Positions 61,507 to 64,000 of a stretch of 64,000 nucleotides of DNA are shown here, in pieces. Location: contig NZ_SMJU01000005.1 in NCBI RefSeq assembly GCF_004348825.1, positions 62,001 through 126,000 of the forward strand, given 5' to 3'. Position numbers and translations under genes: made by a program. Below the pieces are notes generated by a model. The model was not told where the DNA came from. It did not search any database and was given only the letters and a program-made list of their open reading frames with translations. How positions within the stretch are numbered: position 1 is the first letter of the stretch; each line of letters begins with the position of its first letter. The stretch comes from Arundinibacter roseus (GTDB taxonomy: Bacteria > Bacteroidota > Bacteroidia > Cytophagales > Spirosomataceae).

Positions 61507-62370
61507 ATGAAAAATGTAACACTCAGTATTCTTTTCGTTTTGGTTAGTTTTGTGGCAATGGCACAAAAAAAGGCTGATAAAGAAGAATGGAGGCAATTGT
61601 TTAACGGAAAAGACCTTAGCGGCTGGGATCTCAAAATCAGAGGCTATGATCTTAATGAGAATTTTGGCAATACATTTCGGATCGAAGATGGAAAAATCGT
61701 GACGCGCTACGATCAGTACGACGAATTCAAACAGCGCTACGGGCACCTCTTCTACAAAGAAGATTTTTCGTACTACCGGGTTGCGGTTGAGTATCGGTTT
61801 GTTGGACAACAGCCCAAAGGCGGCGAGGGATGGGCGGAGCGCAATAGCGGAATCATGGTGCATGGCCAATCGGCGGCGTCAATGGGCAAAGATCAGGACT
61901 TTCCGATTTCGATTGAAGTGCAGCTTTTGGGCGGTCTTGGAAAAGGAAAACGCACGACCTGCAACCTTTGCACACCCGGCACCAATGTTGTCATGGATGG
62001 AAAACTCGTCACGCAGCACTGCATCAACTCTACTTCACAAACCTACGACGGCGATCAGTGGGTGCGAGCAGAAGTGCTGGTGCTTGGCGATTCGCTGATT
62101 CAGCATTTTATAAATGGCGACATGGTGCTTGACTACCAGAAGCCGCAGGTGGGCGGAGGTACGGTAAGTGGCTTTGACCCTGCTCAAAAACCCGATGGAA
62201 AACTACTGACGTCAGGTTCTATTTCGCTGCAAAGTGAAAGCCATCCGGTCGAATTCCGGAAAGTAGAATTACTGAACCTGAAAGGCTGCATGGACCCCAA
62301 AGCGACTAACTTCAAGTCGTATTTTGTGAAAGAAGATAACTCTTTGTGCACCTATAAGGGTAAGAAATAG
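61507..62370 (+). CDS. Secreted DUF1080 protein with Cys-containing C-terminal module
   Basis: The 287-residue protein has a signal peptide (MKNVTLSILFVLVSFVAMAQ). The DUF1080 jelly roll starts at WRQLFNGKDLSGWDLKI and includes RNSGIMVHGQSAASMGK, FPISIEVQLLGGLGKGKR, TCNLCTPGTNVV and GSISLQSESHPVEFRKVEL. The last 27 residues (GCMDPKATNFKSYF to SLCTYK) form a calcium-binding-like Cys module, as found at the C-termini of Bacteroidota surface proteins. It probably hydrolyses or binds modified sugars in the periplasm. Confidence 0.86.
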   Translation: MKNVTLSILFVLVSFVAMAQKKADKEEWRQLFNGKDLSGWDLKIRGYDLNENFGNTFRIEDGKIVTRYDQYDEFKQRYGHLFYKEDFSYYRVAVEYRFVGQQPKGGEGWAERNSGIMVHGQSAASMGKDQDFPISIEVQLLGGLGKGKRTTCNLCTPGTNVVMDGKLVTQHCINSTSQTYDGDQWVRAEVLVLGDSLIQHFINGDMVLDYQKPQVGGGTVSGFDPAQKPDGKLLTSGSISLQSESHPVEFRKVELLNLKGCMDPKATNFKSYFVKEDNSLCTYKGKK

Positions 62371-62381
62371 TACGCTTCGGC

Positions 62382-63293
62382 TCAATCAACATCGCTCTCT
62401 TTATCCCATTTCACGTATTTCCGCCAGTTGTGCTGTTCTTTAAATCCCAGCACTTCACGAATTTTACGATTGGAAAACAGGGCTTCGTGTTCTTCCAATT
62501 CGCGCGAAACGGGTACATTAGGGAAGAACGTTTCAGCCAATTCTTTGCTCGGAATAATGGCCCCGTTGTGGTCATTTCCGGCATTGAAAACCTGATAGCC
62601 CAGCCCGTCTTTTTTCAAACATAAATCCACGATCTGCCCCAGATCGCGGGCATCAATATAGCAGAAGGCATTTCGGCGGCGCACTTCGGGATTTTTAAAA
62701 TAATGTGGAAACAGTTCGGTATATTCGTGTGGTTCAATCACATTTCCGATCCGAAGGGCATACATATCAAATCCAGAACGGCGCTGAAAACTTTGCGCCG
62801 TTTTTTCATTAATCACCTTCGACAACCCGTAGCTATCCATCGGATCTACGTCATAATCCTCTTCCAGGGGTAAAACTTTGGGATCAGTTGCGCCATCCGA
62901 AAAACAGATGCCGTAGGTAGTTTCTGATGAAGCAATGATAATTTTCTTAATGCCAAGTTTGACCGCCGCTTCAATGACATTGTAGGTACCAATGGTATTG
63001 ACCCGAAATGTTTCGTTATCAGGTTTAATTAAGATTCGGGGAACAGCCGCAAAATGTACCACTGCGTCAAATTTTGGCACACCATTTCCCGCTTCCAATT
63101 CATACAAACCCGTATAGGAACTCATGGCATTGAACATCTGTCCTGAATCCGTAATATCGGCAATCAGATTATCCACACCTGCCTGATGCAAAGGTGTAAG
63201 GTCAACATTGAGCACTTGATGTCCCTGATGGAGAAGGTATGGAATTACATGTTTGCCTGCTTTTCCTGAGCCACCTGTAAATAGAATTCGCAT
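62382..63293 (-). CDS. NAD-dependent epimerase/dehydratase (extended SDR)
   Basis: The 303-residue protein has the cofactor loop FTGGSGKAGKHVIPYLL, VVHFAAVPRI, IASSETTYG with the catalytic Ser/Thr, and YGLSKVINEKTAQ with the catalytic Tyr and Lys. It resembles nucleotide-sugar epimerases and uronate dehydrogenases. Convergent with the DUF1080 gene (11-bp gap). The exact sugar is unknown. Confidence 0.86.
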   Translation of the reverse strand: MRILFTGGSGKAGKHVIPYLLHQGHQVLNVDLTPLHQAGVDNLIADITDSGQMFNAMSSYTGLYELEAGNGVPKFDAVVHFAAVPRILIKPDNETFRVNTIGTYNVIEAAVKLGIKKIIIASSETTYGICFSDGATDPKVLPLEEDYDVDPMDSYGLSKVINEKTAQSFQRRSGFDMYALRIGNVIEPHEYTELFPHYFKNPEVRRRNAFCYIDARDLGQIVDLCLKKDGLGYQVFNAGNDHNGAIIPSKELAETFFPNVPVSRELEEHEALFSNRKIREVLGFKEQHNWRKYVKWDKESDVD

Positions 63294-63342
63294 TTGAATA
63301 GTTTGTTATGAATGAATATCCCTGGAATTAGAGCGGCTTCAT

Positions 63343-64000
63343 CTAGGAGTTTACTGATTTTAATTCTGTTTTCTCAAAAAAATAGGTACGTTTTTCTGTC
63401 ATATCATCGTAGGTATACATGTCCCGGTGGCGGTTTTTCCAGGCATGTTTTATCAAAATAAAATCTCCGAAACAGCCCAGTGTATGCAGCAAAAGCGTAA
63501 ATATCCAGGCAGTTTTTAGTTCGGGCACCAAAAAAATGAGCAGGATCAGCAGGCTCGTGATCACAACAAAGGGCATGGCAGCAACAAGGGAATTTTCGCG
63601 GAGCGTCATCACAAATCGCTGCGCATAGGCATACACCATCATTCCTTTGGTAGAGTAGCCAAAGCCAACTTTTGGCGCGCCAAGCATTTTAAAAACCAGG
63701 GCATGAATGCTTTCATGAAGCGGGAGCCAAATGATAAAAAAACACAAAAATGCGATCAGCATTTGCCAGCCGGCTGAAAGCCACACTTCATCTTCTGAGG
63801 ACGTAAACAGCGCCGTGCCAATAACCCAGCCAAAGGCTGCGCCAGCAAGCGCAAGTACGGCGGTCAGGAGGATCATTCGGGCGGGCTTCTTTTGTTTAGG
63901 AACGTCCGATTTAGGTTGCATACCTGCTTCTCGGGCGAGAAACTGAGCCATTTCATCAATAGTAAATGATTCAATCAGACGGTAGGAACCAGATTCGTGC
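63343..64000 (-). CDS. DUF3267 membrane protein (putative M50-like), N-terminus beyond window
   Basis: The frame has an internal ATG at 63951 but stays open to the right edge of the window, with plausible codons (SYRLIESFTIDEMAQF), so the true start is probably outside. About four transmembrane helices are visible (MILLTAVLALAGAAFGWVIG, MLIAFLCFFIIWLPL). The second is followed by LHESIHALVFKML, an HExxH motif typical of DUF3267/M50-related membrane metalloproteases. A classical second catalytic motif is not obvious, so activity is uncertain. Confidence 0.82.
   Translation of the reverse strand, partial: HESGSYRLIESFTIDEMAQFLAREAGMQPKSDVPKQKKPARMILLTAVLALAGAAFGWVIGTALFTSSEDEVWLSAGWQMLIAFLCFFIIWLPLHESIHALVFKMLGAPKVGFGYSTKGMMVYAYAQRFVMTLRENSLVAAMPFVVITSLLILLIFLVPELKTAWIFTLLLHTLGCFGDFILIKHAWKNRHRDMYTYDDMTEKRTYFFEKTELKSVNS

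Overview
The window looks like a chromosomal segment of a Bacteroidota bacterium, most likely order Cytophagales (Spirosomataceae-like). The reasons are a TonB-dependent receptor with an N-terminal carboxypeptidase-regulatory domain followed by a DUF4249 lipoprotein, an rpsU-xerC pair, a small histone H1-like protein, DUF1080 sugar hydrolases, AT-rich spacers with the Bacteroidota promoter pattern (TTTG about 20 nt before TAnnTTTG), and few Shine-Dalgarno sites. No rRNA, tRNA, prophage or CRISPR was found. The species cannot be named from the sequence.

Layout. 1-3.4 kb: a zinc metalloprotease cut by the left edge, a start-less Y1 (IS200/RAYT-like) transposase remnant, an array of four 140-bp hairpin-rich repeats, then a CBS-domain protein. 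3.5-12.2 kb: photolyase, a TonB receptor/DUF4249 pair, an outer-surface regulatory-domain protein, an M23 peptidase and a POT peptide transporter. 12.3-19 kb: RND exporter, MaoC hydratase, a repetitive surface protein with a predicted beta-solenoid, a histone H1-like protein and an alpha-oxoamine synthase. 19.3-24 kb: accC, queA, ispD, meaB. 24-35.7 kb: mixed housekeeping and envelope genes (lipoprotein, nhaA, lipid kinase, SUI1, ABC permease, TerC, gamma-glutamyltransferase, phosphoesterase, YtxH, SIMPL, DUF1080).

35.7-41.7 kb on the minus strand is a complete phenylalanine/tyrosine degradation cluster, hmgA-hppD-phhA-marR-fahA-flavin reductase. It converts phenylalanine to tyrosine, 4-hydroxyphenylpyruvate (the transaminase is elsewhere), homogentisate, maleylacetoacetate and finally fumarate plus acetoacetate. 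No maleylacetoacetate isomerase is visible. A MarR regulator lies inside the cluster, and inverted repeats lie in its promoter gaps. 41.8-49.6 kb: ppc, xerC, rpsU, an exopolyphosphatase, a serine hydrolase, an SDR and a cysteine desulfurase.

49.8-57.5 kb on the plus strand is the most distinctive accessory system. An AraC regulator precedes a CO-dehydrogenase-like molybdenum hydroxylase operon, coxG-coxS-coxL-coxM-coxD-coxE. The large subunit has the form II loop AYRGAGR rather than the CO-specific AYRCSFR, so it is probably a hydroxylase of unknown substrate with its own MoxR/VWA maturation pair. 57.5-64 kb: M1 aminopeptidase, Kelch protein, SAM methyltransferase, a second DUF1080 protein, an NAD-dependent epimerase and a DUF3267 membrane protein cut by the right edge.
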